A stretch of 64,000 nt of DNA, taken from NCBI RefSeq assembly GCF_013393945.1, contig NZ_CP040297.1:62001-126000 (forward strand). Direction: 5' to 3'. Each line of letters opens with the position of its first letter. Within the stretch, counting starts at the first letter, position 1. The notes beneath the pieces are model-generated. The model was not told the DNA's origin. It saw nothing but the letters and a program-made list of their open reading frames with translations, and made no database searches. Below, piece by piece: positions 36,496 through 44,941 of this stretch. Both the position numbers and the translations under genes were made by a program. Origin of the DNA: Nostoc sp. TCL26-01 (GTDB lineage: Bacteria > Cyanobacteriota > Cyanobacteriia > Cyanobacteriales > Nostocaceae).

Positions 36496-37383
36496 ATGAG
36501 CGTAACCCCAAAACCTGATATCAACTGGCAACCAGCCACGTCACCCCAAGCCTATGCTGATAGTGCGCCGAATTTTTTTGGTGAACTAGTACAAGAGACA
36601 CTAGCTTTAACTCGTCGCTTGTTTATTCAATTACAACGTCGTCCTTCAACCTTACTTGCAGGGATTATTCAACCTGTAATGTGGTTGGTGTTATTTGGGG
36701 CTTTGTTCCAGAATGCACCCAAAGGTTTATTTGGTACTACGACAAATTACGGACAATTTTTATCTGCGGGTGTTATCGTCTTTACCGCCTTTGCGGGAGC
36801 ATTAAACGCTGGCTTACCCGTCATGTTTGATCGGGAATTTGGCTTTTTGAATCGTTTATTAGTTGCACCCTTAGCCTCGCGCTTCTCCATTGTCTTTGCT
36901 TCAGCCATATTTATTATCAGTCAAAGTTTGTTGCAAGCAGCCGTAATTGTAGCTGCGGCGGCATTTTTGGGTGCTGGCTTACCAGATGTGACCGGGTTGA
37001 TAGCGATCGCTCTTATAGTCTTCCTCTTAGCTCTGGGTGTCACAGCCATCTCTCTCGGTTTGGCTTTTGCTTTACCTGGACATATTGAGTTAATCGCTGT
37101 CATATTCGTTACCAACCTGCCCTTACTGTTTGCCAGTACAGCTTTAGCGCCTTTATCCTTCATGCCCAAGTGGTTACAGGTTATTGCCACTTTAAACCCT
37201 CTCAGTTATGCTATTGAACCCATTCGCTATCTTTATCTCCATAGTGATTGGGGATTGGCTAGTGTAGTTATGCAGGCTCCTTGGGGTGATGTTACCTTTG
37301 GGGGCGCTTTACTCGTCTTGTTTGGTTTTGCCCTTGTGGCATTATTGAGTATTCAGCCCCAACTACGACGAACTCTTGCTTAA
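36496..37383 (+). CDS. ABC-2 type transporter permease (DrrB-like)
   Basis: The 295-residue inner-membrane protein has six predicted membrane segments between about residues 45 and 290 and the ABC-2 pattern [42 protein letters not shown] and [12 protein letters not shown] start it at ATG 36496 ([10 protein letters not shown]). The frame is open 48 codons further to 36352, but that extension reads through CCCCAAT repeats. It forms the membrane part of the exporter with the preceding ATPase. Confidence 0.88.
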   Translation: MSVTPKPDINWQPATSPQAYADSAPNFFGELVQETLALTRRLFIQLQRRPSTLLAGIIQPVMWLVLFGALFQNAPKGLFGTTTNYGQFLSAGVIVFTAFAGALNAGLPVMFDREFGFLNRLLVAPLASRFSIVFASAIFIISQSLLQAAVIVAAAAFLGAGLPDVTGLIAIALIVFLLALGVTAISLGLAFALPGHIELIAVIFVTNLPLLFASTALAPLSFMPKWLQVIATLNPLSYAIEPIRYLYLHSDWGLASVVMQAPWGDVTFGGALLVLFGFALVALLSIQPQLRRTLA

Positions 37384-37426
37384 GATAAAAGCAGGATGGT
37401 GTTAGAGGAATTTTAGAGTCAAAATC

Positions 37427-37819
37427 ATGAAAACAACTTTTTTATTCGTTACCAGACTCTTAGTAGCAACAGTGGCAAGCATCAGCTTTGCTTCCTTGCT
37501 CACAGACCAGCCCAGTTTAGCTCAACTCGGTACAACTGATACGCCCAGTGGTAGTTTCGACGAAAACCAAAATAATCTTGACTTCAACTCTGGTAACTTT
37601 AATATGTTTGACCTAATTCATCGGGCAAACTTTGGTACTGGCACATTTAACCTGAATCAAATAGATGAAGCAGCCAAAGCTTACAGAGACAGGTTAAATC
37701 AATCCAATACCAATCAACAAGGGGGGCAAGTTGTCCCAGGCTTGCCAGGAATTACCAATCCTAGCGTTACACAGCCTATAGTTACCCCTCCATCTTTAAT
37801 ACTGCCACCTCAAAACTAA
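37427..37819 (+). CDS. Small secreted protein of unknown function
   Basis: The protein has 130 residues. A signal peptide (MKTTFLFVTRLLVATVASIS, predicted cleavage after PSLAQ-like residues near 33) precedes an Asn/Gly-rich mature part with GNFNMFDLIHRANFGTGTFNLNQ and a Pro-rich tail. No family was recognised. It would be periplasmic or extracellular. A clear hairpin terminator follows at 37902-37940. Confidence 0.65.
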   Translation: MKTTFLFVTRLLVATVASISFASLLTDQPSLAQLGTTDTPSGSFDENQNNLDFNSGNFNMFDLIHRANFGTGTFNLNQIDEAAKAYRDRLNQSNTNQQGGQVVPGLPGITNPSVTQPIVTPPSLILPPQN

Positions 37820-37901
37820 ACAATCCAGCAGGGTGTAAAGAAATAAAACAGTGAGGCCTTGTGTCTGACTGAATGAAAAAAATATTGCGTAATACTTTCC
37901 C

Positions 37902-37940
37902 TTAACGTGTGCTTTCCAGAGAAGCGCACGTTAACCTTTT
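37902..37940 (+). terminator. Hairpin terminator after the small secreted protein gene
   Basis: TTAACGTGTGCTT and AAGCGCACGTTAA form a 13-bp stem (one G.T pair) with a TCCAGAG-type loop, followed by CCTTTTCTT. It lies 83 bases after the stop codon. Confidence 0.65.
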
Positions 37941-38013
37941 CTTGGAACTAGGAAGAAAGAAAAATAAATATGGGGACTTATACTAATAGGACTATTGACT
38001 ATTGACTATAGTC

Positions 38014-38040
38014 CCCTACGGCTGGTTTCCCGCCTACAGG
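38014..38040. repeat. CCTACGG-GGTTTCCCGCC palindrome family member
   Basis: It resembles 12365-12389 and the reverse of 27203-27240. It lies between the terminator and the convergent methyltransferase gene. Confidence 0.5.
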
Positions 38041-38108
38041 GCTGGATTCACCGCACGCAACTTTCCACAAAATTCAAAATTAAGAAAGCACTCAGTTGCT
38101 AGTCTGGA

Positions 38109-39062
38109 TTATAAACTCTGGATAATGCCGAGTTGATTTAAAACTTCCTGATCGAATTCTTTGATTCCACCTTCCTCAGTATTGTGAAAAAGGACTGTAA
38201 ATGCACCAGCGCCTAATTTATCTTGAGGGAAGAGACGATAACAAGGCAGAGTCGTTAAATGTGATTGATAATTTTGTAAATGAGTAATTGTTACTGCTTG
38301 GAATTGGGGAAAGCGTGACAAGAACCATTCACAAACTTGCTCATTTTCTTCTTGTGAATAGGTGCAAGTCATATAGGCAAGATAGCCTTGTGGAGCAACA
38401 ATTTTGGCGGAATTAGCAATAATTCTTTTTTGACGATTAGCACTCTTATTAATAGCAGTTGGATGGAAACATCCTGGTGCTTTTTCACCTTTTGCCAGTA
38501 GAGATTGTCCAGTACAAGGAGCATCTACTAACACTAAATTACTTGTGAAAGGCATAGTTTCGGCAAAAATACTAGAATCTCTATTAACCACAATAGATGG
38601 GCTAATTTGACAACGTTTTAGGTTAGAAATTAGCATTCCTAAACGTTTACCAATCACTTCATTGCTTAACAGTAATTTGGGTTGCAAAGCTTGCCAAGCA
38701 AAAATACTTTTACCACCAGGGGCAGCACATATATCAACAATTAACGGTGCTGGTTGGGTAAGTGTTAGTAAAGTAGATGCGGCGAATACTGAAGAAAAAT
38801 CTAAACAATAGAAATAGCCTTGATGATGTAGAGGATGCTGTCCGGGTTTTTGTCCTAACTGCAATCGATCTACAAACTTAGGTTGCCAACTTAATGGGGA
38901 TTCGATTACAAAAGGTGAAATATCTGGTTGATTTTGACACCAAAGAATACAAGGGTTAAAAGGTTGGGGCGCAATTAATGTGGCAATAAATTGTTCTTGT
39001 TTATCAGGGTTTTCAAACAAACGCCGGGCAAGTTTAAGTAATAAATTTGATGGTTTTTCCAT
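38109..39062 (-). CDS. RsmB/NOL1/NOP2/Sun-family RNA m5C methyltransferase
   Basis: The 317-residue protein has SAM-binding VDICAAPGGKSIFAWQ, the PCT motif DAPCTGQSLLAKG and the catalytic TCTYSQEENE of m5C RNA methyltransferases. Its probable targets are rRNA or tRNA cytosines. It lacks the N-terminal NusB-like domain of RsmB and the C-terminal PUA domain of RsmF, so it is a short catalytic-core member common in cyanobacteria. The N-terminal ATG at 39062 gives MEKPSNLLLKLARRLF. Confidence 0.85.
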   Translation of the reverse strand: MEKPSNLLLKLARRLFENPDKQEQFIATLIAPQPFNPCILWCQNQPDISPFVIESPLSWQPKFVDRLQLGQKPGQHPLHHQGYFYCLDFSSVFAASTLLTLTQPAPLIVDICAAPGGKSIFAWQALQPKLLLSNEVIGKRLGMLISNLKRCQISPSIVVNRDSSIFAETMPFTSNLVLVDAPCTGQSLLAKGEKAPGCFHPTAINKSANRQKRIIANSAKIVAPQGYLAYMTCTYSQEENEQVCEWFLSRFPQFQAVTITHLQNYQSHLTTLPCYRLFPQDKLGAGAFTVLFHNTEEGGIKEFDQEVLNQLGIIQSL

Positions 39063-39291
39063 TAATGAAATTGTTAGAGAAGAACAATGCTGGATAGCGG
39101 CTTGGCTTCATAATACTGGGAAATGGGGAATGGGTAATGGGGAACTCGGGGCCCCCTCTGGGGATAAGGGGTAATGGGGAGTGGGAGTAGTAATTAATTT
39201 TTCTATTATTAAATACCGCAAACCAAATACCTAATCCTTGATACCCAATACCCAGTATTCAATGCCCAAATTCAGCGTACTGGCAAGGGTC

Positions 39292-40725
39292 ATGATTTTT
39301 GATAATTTTCAACGAAAATTGCAGAAAGAAGCGCAATTATGGCGTGATGAAGGTATGCTTAGTCCTTCTCAGTATCAACAAATTGCCGATCGCTATCAAT
39401 TTAATAAGCTGGAAGCTGCTGCACGCGATCGCTTTATGATGATAGCGATCGCTGTAGGTGGTATCCTCCTCGTCATAGGTGTATTTACCTTTGCGGCTGC
39501 CAATTGGCTAGCATGGTCGCGTGAGGTCAAATTCATCTTGATGATGAGTCTGTTTTTCACTATTAGTATCACAGGTTTTTACACCTGGAGAGAACCGACA
39601 CTCGCCAAAAAAGACGGCAAAAAACCGCCACGGAGTAAGCGCTTTTTAGGTGAAGCCTTACTGATTTTTGCTGCCTTTATTTTGGGTGCAAATTTAATCC
39701 TAATGGCACAAATTTTTAATATCAGTGGTTCGACTGCTGAACTATTCTTAGCTTGGGGATTTGGCGTTTCTTTCATGGCTTATGGTTTGTCGTTAAATTC
39801 CTTGGGAATTATGGCAATTATCTTAGTACAGATTGGGTATTGGGCTGGACTAGGGGATTTGTGGTATTCTTCAGGTGATGCGGGATGGGCAAGATTAGCA
39901 GTCAGACATATGCCATTAATCTCATGGCTATTGTTTGTCCCTCTCGCCTATTTTTGTCGTTCCCGGTGGATTTTTTTCTTAGCAGCGTTATTTTTTGCTG
40001 CTTCTTTACAATTCAATCTCAATCCTCTACCTCTGTTAAATTTCTCTGATGTGGCTCCTTGGGTGGCATCTTTTGCCTTAGCGCTGCCACCTGCGATATT
40101 CTGGAGCTACGACGATTTGTTATTTCCCACGATTAGTTACAGACTGTTTCAACCCTTAGCGCGGAATTTAGCTTTAATTGCTTTTGGTTTAGTATTTTAT
40201 GCTCTTTCGTTTCGTTGGCAATGGCAAGGGTTTTCTTCCAACTCCTTTGGCTCAACGAATAACGTCAACAATTACTTATCTCTGCCTATTATCGATTTGG
40301 GAATTCTGAGTGGTTTAGCAGTATTGCAATGGTTGTTTCTCTTACGTCAAAGAAATAACCCTCCTCGGCGGGAAGTTGTGTTTAATACTGGTCTAATTGC
40401 CACTTTTCTCGGTTTTATTGTTGTAGTGCCTTTTTGGCATCAAGCTATCAGTCGAATTGGCGATCTGGGAAGTTTTATTTTCAACATTCTTTTGGGTGTA
40501 CTGTCTTGGGGACTAATTCAAGAAGGCATAAAACTGAGTGATAGAAAATCCTTTTGGGGGGGGATGTTATTACTAACTTTACTAGTTATTAGCCGGATGT
40601 TAGAATACAATACTGATCCACTTTTTCGGTCGATGGTTTTTTTAATGTGTGGTTCATTATTAATTAGTGCGGGACTCTGGTTTGAAGGTCGTTTAACTAG
40701 TTCGTCGGGAAAGAAGTCTAGTTGA
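39292..40725 (+). CDS. DUF2157 polytopic membrane protein
   Basis: The protein has 477 residues from ATG 39292; a TTG at 39238 would add 18 residues. The N-terminal DUF2157 region (about 1-150, KEAQLWRDEGMLSPSQYQQIADRY) leads into a chain of roughly twelve hydrophobic segments ending near residue 465. The function is unknown. It stands alone, followed by a long stretch of repeats. Confidence 0.8.
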   Translation: MIFDNFQRKLQKEAQLWRDEGMLSPSQYQQIADRYQFNKLEAAARDRFMMIAIAVGGILLVIGVFTFAAANWLAWSREVKFILMMSLFFTISITGFYTWREPTLAKKDGKKPPRSKRFLGEALLIFAAFILGANLILMAQIFNISGSTAELFLAWGFGVSFMAYGLSLNSLGIMAIILVQIGYWAGLGDLWYSSGDAGWARLAVRHMPLISWLLFVPLAYFCRSRWIFFLAALFFAASLQFNLNPLPLLNFSDVAPWVASFALALPPAIFWSYDDLLFPTISYRLFQPLARNLALIAFGLVFYALSFRWQWQGFSSNSFGSTNNVNNYLSLPIIDLGILSGLAVLQWLFLLRQRNNPPRREVVFNTGLIATFLGFIVVVPFWHQAISRIGDLGSFIFNILLGVLSWGLIQEGIKLSDRKSFWGGMLLLTLLVISRMLEYNTDPLFRSMVFLMCGSLLISAGLWFEGRLTSSSGKKSS

Positions 40726-41090
40726 GAGTGGGGAGTTAAGAGTGCTGAGTGGTGAGTGCTGAGTGGGGAGTTAAGAGTGGTGAGTGCTGAGTGCTGAGTT
40801 AAGAGTGGTGAGTGCTGAGTTAAGAGTGGTGAGTTGTGAGTTTACTCACATCTTGCACCTAGCCCTAGCGATTAGAAATCGCGGCTATACAAACAAAGTC
40901 CGCCTACGCGGACTAACACAAAATCAAGGGTTTGAAACCCGCGCAGGCGGGTTTTGCCTGTGTAGCAGCGACTTCCAGTCGCCTGGTGCAAGTTAGAAGT
41001 AAATCTATGTTGCGATTCTTTTGAGGGGAATTTATTTGCGTAAGTCTTGTTTTTGCTACCTCAAAGTTCGCTATTTTTAGGACTACGCTC
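40726..41090. repeat. Repeat-filled gap: GTGCTGAGT units and a 141-bp foldback
   Basis: GTGCTGAGTTAAGAGTGGTGA-type units occupy 40729-40843, then the foldback at 40852-40992. The last 100 bases are AT-rich and probably hold the promoter of the next gene. Confidence 0.75.
40852..40992. mobile_element. 141-bp foldback element, complete copy
   Basis: CTTGCACC at the left end is inverted at the right end (GGTGCAAG). Nested pairs occur inside (GTCCGCC/GCGGAC and GGTTTGAAACCC). A truncated relative lies at 27013-27103. Confidence 0.65.
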
Positions 41091-41831
41091 ATGAAAAGTG
41101 ATTCATCTGAATCCAGTAAAAATTCTGAATCTAGTAAGAATAAAGTATCGTCTTCCGAATCTGACTCTTCTAAAAAGCAGACTTTTCGAGATTATCTCAA
41201 GTCTACTGACAAAAAATTTAACGAGCCTTTACCTTTTTGGCGGTTATTCTTGCCGTTAATGCTGCAAACTGGGCTAATTTTGTCAGTTCCTAGCCAAGCA
41301 ATGCTGACTAGCTTCACAGGTAGGGAGGTAATTTTACAAACATTATCGGCTGACCCTGATAATGTTTTACAAGGTGACACTCTCAATCTGGACTACAATA
41401 TATCTCGTTTATCTAGTTTGCGACGACTTCCTGGTTGGGAGGAGTTATTCAGAAGAAATCGGGGAAGAAACAGCAGACAACTCCTATCTGGAACCAATTT
41501 GTATGTGATTTTGCAAGAGCAGCAATCTTTTGGTCGTGGTACTCCTAGAGCTTGGCGACCTGTGAGAGTGACTAGCAACTTGCCTATGTCTCTCCCAGAT
41601 AATCAAGTGGCTTTAAGAGGTGTCTATCAAAATGGTTTTGTTAACTACGGCGTGGAAACTTACAATGTTGCCAATGAACAGCGTCAGCAGTTGAATAATG
41701 ATATTTTCCGCGCTGCTCGGCAAACACGCAATGGACAGTTACGACCGCTAGCAGTAAAAGTGAAAGTAGACCCCCAAGGTAATGCTATCCCAGTGAGTCT
41801 GTGGGTACGCGATCGCAATTATCGTTTTTAG
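41091..41831 (+). CDS. GDYXXLXY-type membrane-anchored protein
   Basis: The 246-residue protein starts with a charged Ser/Lys-rich cytoplasmic region, then one membrane segment (FWRLFLPLMLQTGLILSVPS, about 49-70). The external part carries QGDTLNLDYNIS, matching the GDYxxLxY motif, and a C-terminal LRPLAVKVKVDPQGNAIPVSLWVRD. This is a widespread cyanobacterial family of unknown function, often found together with a DUF4401/DUF2157 protein, which agrees with the preceding gene. It overlaps the next gene tail-to-tail by four bases. Confidence 0.72.
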   Translation: MKSDSSESSKNSESSKNKVSSSESDSSKKQTFRDYLKSTDKKFNEPLPFWRLFLPLMLQTGLILSVPSQAMLTSFTGREVILQTLSADPDNVLQGDTLNLDYNISRLSSLRRLPGWEELFRRNRGRNSRQLLSGTNLYVILQEQQSFGRGTPRAWRPVRVTSNLPMSLPDNQVALRGVYQNGFVNYGVETYNVANEQRQQLNNDIFRAARQTRNGQLRPLAVKVKVDPQGNAIPVSLWVRDRNYRF

Positions 41832-42067
41832 TCTTGATGACGTAAATTCCAGGCTACACCCAAAGCTGCTCCGGCTCCGGCTACTAACCCTGTACTCATA
41901 CCTTCGATGGTTTTTTGTATCGGGTCTTGAGTCACACAATCACTTGTCACCCTATCGGCTCGCAAGCAAAGATTGCTCTCAGCCCAACTGGCGGTTCCGC
42001 CTAAAATGACCCCAGTTAAGCTACAGGAAGCTATCAGCAGTAACAAGCGTTTGGTTTTTCTATCCAT
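41828..42067 (-). CDS. Small protein with signal peptide or membrane anchor
   Basis: This 79-residue protein starts at ATG 42067 (MDRKTKRLLLLI); a start at 42109 would add 14 unlikely residues. An N-terminal hydrophobic segment ends at ASWA, a good signal-peptidase site, and a second weakly hydrophobic Gly/Ala segment lies near the C-terminus. There are two cysteines in the mature part. The function is unknown. The stop overlaps the convergent neighbour by four bases. Confidence 0.55.
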   Translation of the reverse strand: MDRKTKRLLLLIASCSLTGVILGGTASWAESNLCLRADRVTSDCVTQDPIQKTIEGMSTGLVAGAGAALGVAWNLRHQD

Positions 42068-42556
42068 AGATGGATGCGTTAAAGATGAGAGGTGGTAAAC
42101 ATTCCTCAACTACTTTACACATCTATGCTATTTCTGTCAGCTGCTTTGGAAGAATTATAGCAGCAAGGAAAATTTTACTATAGGACTAGTATTTGATTAT
42201 TGAAAAAAATCAGTACCCGTCAAGAAACTTCTTACCTATTGCCTATTGCCCATTCCCTATTGCCTATTGCCTACCTACGTAAATTATTAGGCGATCTGAT
42301 CAGTTAAGTTTTTGTAATAAAATTGACAGCTTCCAGTAACATATTTTACTCTTAAAACTGGAGTGTTGAATTCATCGACGCAGCTCCACCGAACCTTGAA
42401 AACCCTATAACTTCGTTGACCTGTGTCGATTGCTTACACAGTCCAGGTTTCAGCCTACAAAATTCGCCAATTCTTAATTTTATTTCGTTGGATAAAAAAG
42501 GTGTGTCGAATTGGGGGTCTGAAACCCGCTTATAGTAAGGTTTCCAGAAGTGAACT
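42068..42556. other. Region upstream of the CRISPR array, possible leader
   Basis: No gene was seen. CCTATTG heptamers lie at 42237-42272. The final 200 bases are moderately AT-rich and immediately precede repeat 1. They are the leader candidate because the opposite end of the array carries the degenerate repeats. Confidence 0.5.
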
Positions 42557-43553
42557 CTTTACGATCACATCGCCCCGCAAGGGGATGGAAACATTTCTTC
42601 ATCAGCCAGTACTGGGCTGGCGGAAACCACTTTACGATCACATCGCCCCGCAAGGGGATGGAAACACCATTTTCCCTATTTCTAGGGAAATGGTTAAATT
42701 AGACTTTACGATCACATCGCCCCGCAAGGGGATGGAAACTTGAGTGTGTTGAACCCCAAAATCTACGGCTTTGTTAGCTTTACGATCACATCGCCCCGCA
42801 AGGGGATGGAAACATAGTGGTTGCAGCAGAAAGACAGATTACTCGATGACTTTACGATCACATCGCCCCGCAAGGGGATGGAAACAATTTGGTGTTTGGG
42901 ATTTGGAGGAAATTCTGCAAGTTTCTTTACGATCACATCGCCCCGCAAGGGGATGGAAACCTTAAATAAGAGATAAGAAAATATATCAGAAAAATTATTC
43001 TTTACGATCACATCGCCCCGCAAGGGGATGGAAACCTCCTAGTGGGAGGCGCTAACGGTGGAAGCTAAAGCCTTTTACGATCGCATCGCCCCGCAAGGGG
43101 ATGGAAACAAGTTCAGATCATCGCTACTGCCATGAGCGAAGAAAAATTGCCTTTACGATCGCATCGCCCCGCAAGGGGATGGAAACTTCATCAAATGCCC
43201 GCTAGCGTAAAAGCCTTGGGCAATGCTTTACGATCGCATCACCCCGCAAGGGGATGGAAACGGGCAGGAGAAGACGGAATGCGGGATTCATTATATGATT
43301 CTTTACGATCGCATCACCCCGCAAGGGGATGGAAACGGTAGACTGTTGATTGTAAAAACAAAATCCGTTACACTTTAAGAGCGCATCTCCCCGCAAGGGG
43401 ATGGAAACAGTAGTACCAAAGCACGCTTTCGATGTCGTTGTTGACTTTATGATCGCATCTCCCCGCAAGGGGATGGAAACTTCAAAGTGGCGCAGCTTGC
43501 ATCGAGGTCAATTTGCTCTTTACGATCGCATTACCCCGCAAGGGGATAAAAAC
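42557..43553 (+). CRISPR. CRISPR array, 14 repeats of 36 bp, 13 spacers of 36-42 bp
   Basis: Repeats start at 42557, 42630, 42704, 42778, 42850, 42925, 43000, 43073, 43151, 43226, 43301, 43373, 43445 and 43518. Each reads CTTTACGATCAC..., contains CCCC-GCAA-GGGG (a stem with a GNRA-like loop) and ends ATGGAAAC, which resembles the usual 8-nt crRNA handle, so transcription is probably on the plus strand. Repeats 1-7 are identical (ATCACATCGCC); 8-9 read ATCGCATCGCC; 10-11 ATCGCATCACC; 12-13 GCATCTCC; 14 GCATTACC with a damaged end. Degeneration toward the 3' side places the leader at the 5' side. No cas gene lies anywhere in the window, so the type is unassigned. Confidence 0.97.
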
Positions 43554-43595
43554 CTTGAGATATCGGTGTTGAGTTACGCGCAGATACAGTTCGTG

Positions 43596-43798
43596 ATACC
43601 AATTCACAAAAATCCTGATACATATAGCTTACTCGTTGGGTATTGTCCGCCCACCGTTAAAACGGTGGTCTCATAGCTTAAGTCCATTAAAATGGACTCT
43701 GATATTCAGTCCTCTTGAGAGGACTTTAGCTATGAGACAGGGATTTACAATCCCTGTCGGACTCACGTATTTGTATCATTATTAAAGTGAAATGGTAT
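43596..43798. mobile_element. 203-bp ATACC-family element with four-hairpin core
   Basis: Inverted ends are ATACCAATTCAC and GTGAAATGGTAT. The right end, reverse-complemented, reads on as TTTAATAATGATACA, matching the left end of the 93-bp family. The core has hairpins at 43651-43668 (CCACCGTT/AACGGTGG), 43681-43698 (AGTCCATT/AATGGACT), 43708-43725 (AGTCCTCT/AGAGGACT) and 43737-43757 (ACAGGGAT/ATCCCTGT). TCTCATAGCT (43669) pairs with AGCTATGAGA (43728) to enclose the middle two. Confidence 0.7.
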
Positions 43799-43830
43799 GA
43801 AAGGCATCGAACCAGTCAAACTATAATTTT

Positions 43831-43856
43831 TTGCTTCCCCGCAAGGGGATGAAAAG
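43831..43856 (+). repeat. Isolated CRISPR-repeat remnant
   Basis: It contains CCCCGCAAGGGGATG followed by AAAAG, matching the 3' two-thirds of the array repeat, 278 bases beyond the last repeat. Confidence 0.65.
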
Positions 43857-43986
43857 ATGGAGATGATAATGGTCAAATTTACTGGATTTTGAGAGCGATC
43901 GCCAAAATTAAACTTTAGTTGATAGAAGCGCCATTGCAGTATTTGTTACATTAGTTTTTTGTTGGCATGATAAGGAAATAAAGCAA

Positions 43987-44574
43987 ATGACTAATCCACC
44001 GAAAATTCTGGCTTTTGCTGGTAGTTCACGCCAGGAATCCTTCAATAAAAAACTGGTAAAAATTGCGGCGGTAGGGGCAAAAAATGTAGGTGCAGAGGTT
44101 AACTACATTGATTTAATTGATTATCCCATGCCTCTATTCAATGAAGACTTAGAAGCAGAAACAGGGCTACCGGAATCAGTGCTGGAGTTCAAAGCACTGT
44201 TGAAAAGTCATCAGGGATTCTTGATTGCCTGTCCAGAGTATAACGGCTCGATCACACCACTATTGAAGAATGCTATTGATTGGGCTTCTCGACCAGAACC
44301 AGGAAACGAAGCAATGGCGCTCAGTGGTTTTACTGGTAAGGTTGCAGCGCTATTGGCAACTTCTCCTGGTGGATTAGGTGGGATGCGGGGACTAGTTCAT
44401 GTCCGCGCAATTCTGGAAGGGATTGGTGTGTTGGTAATTCCCGATCAAAAGGCTATTCCCAACGCCTACCAAGCCTTTGATGAACAAGGACAACTCAAGG
44501 ATGAAAAGCAGGTGCAAACAGTACAAGCGATCGCTCAGAAACTCGCCAAGGTGACATCTCAAATAAATGGGTAA
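43987..44574 (+). CDS. NADPH-dependent FMN reductase family protein
   Basis: The 195-residue flavodoxin-fold oxidoreductase has the FMN phosphate loop FAGSSRQESFNKKL, then PEYNGSITPLLKNAIDWASRP and SPGGLGGMRGL. It would reduce flavin, quinone or chromate-like substrates with NAD(P)H in the cytoplasm. The ATG at 43987 has AAGGAAAT upstream. It has no operon partner. The physiological substrate cannot be inferred. Confidence 0.9.
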   Translation: MTNPPKILAFAGSSRQESFNKKLVKIAAVGAKNVGAEVNYIDLIDYPMPLFNEDLEAETGLPESVLEFKALLKSHQGFLIACPEYNGSITPLLKNAIDWASRPEPGNEAMALSGFTGKVAALLATSPGGLGGMRGLVHVRAILEGIGVLVIPDQKAIPNAYQAFDEQGQLKDEKQVQTVQAIAQKLAKVTSQING

Positions 44575-44941
44575 TGGGTAATGGGTAAGAATTTCCTCTC
44601 AATTACCAATTACCATTACTAGAAACCTACATCACTCGTAAATCTTGCTAGCTGCCAATACTTATGATACAATTGTACTATAATCAAAATCATTCAACTC
44701 TGGTTGATTCAGTTATCCACTGAATATGCACAATCGCAAGATAACTGGAAAAGATCAGTAGGTTGGGTTAAGCGCAGCGCAACCCAACATGGATCTCAAA
44801 AACCTAGTATGGATCTGATGTTGGGTTTCCCAAAGCCTCAACCCAACCTACTAATGCACTGTTACCTGTCACCTGTTACCTGTTCGGTTAACTTATTGAT
44901 GGCATTGTTCATTTTTTGTTTTGAATTTGGAGCGCAGCAAC
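44575..44941. other. Intergenic region with GGTAATG repeats and a GTAGGTTGGGTT foldback
   Basis: GGGTAATG units at 44568-44590 are mirrored by ATTACCAATTACC at 44599-44617. A 96-bp foldback lies at 44757-44852. No gene was seen. Confidence 0.65.
44757..44852. mobile_element. 96-bp foldback with AGTAGGTTGGGTT termini
   Basis: AGTAGGTTGGGTT at 44757-44769 is the exact reverse complement of AACCCAACCTACT at 44840-44852. A partial relative (TAGGTTGGGT...ACCCAACA) is at 26961-26991. Confidence 0.65.

Larger units (their letters stand above)
43554..43986. other. Region after the CRISPR array with structured element and repeat remnant
   Basis: It holds a 203-bp ATACC-type element with four hairpins (43596-43798), an isolated CRISPR-repeat remnant (43831-43856) and about 130 bases of AT-rich sequence before the flavin reductase gene. 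Confidence 0.7.

Noticed and set aside
43060..43110. Possible tRNA in the G/C-rich stems near the CRISPR array
   Set aside because: The stems are CRISPR repeats; no anticodon arm or T-loop sequence is present.
42771..43341. ORFs across the CRISPR array on both strands with repeated peptide motifs
   Set aside because: The repeated peptides (for example RSHRPARGWK) are translations of the CRISPR repeat; the array is non-coding.
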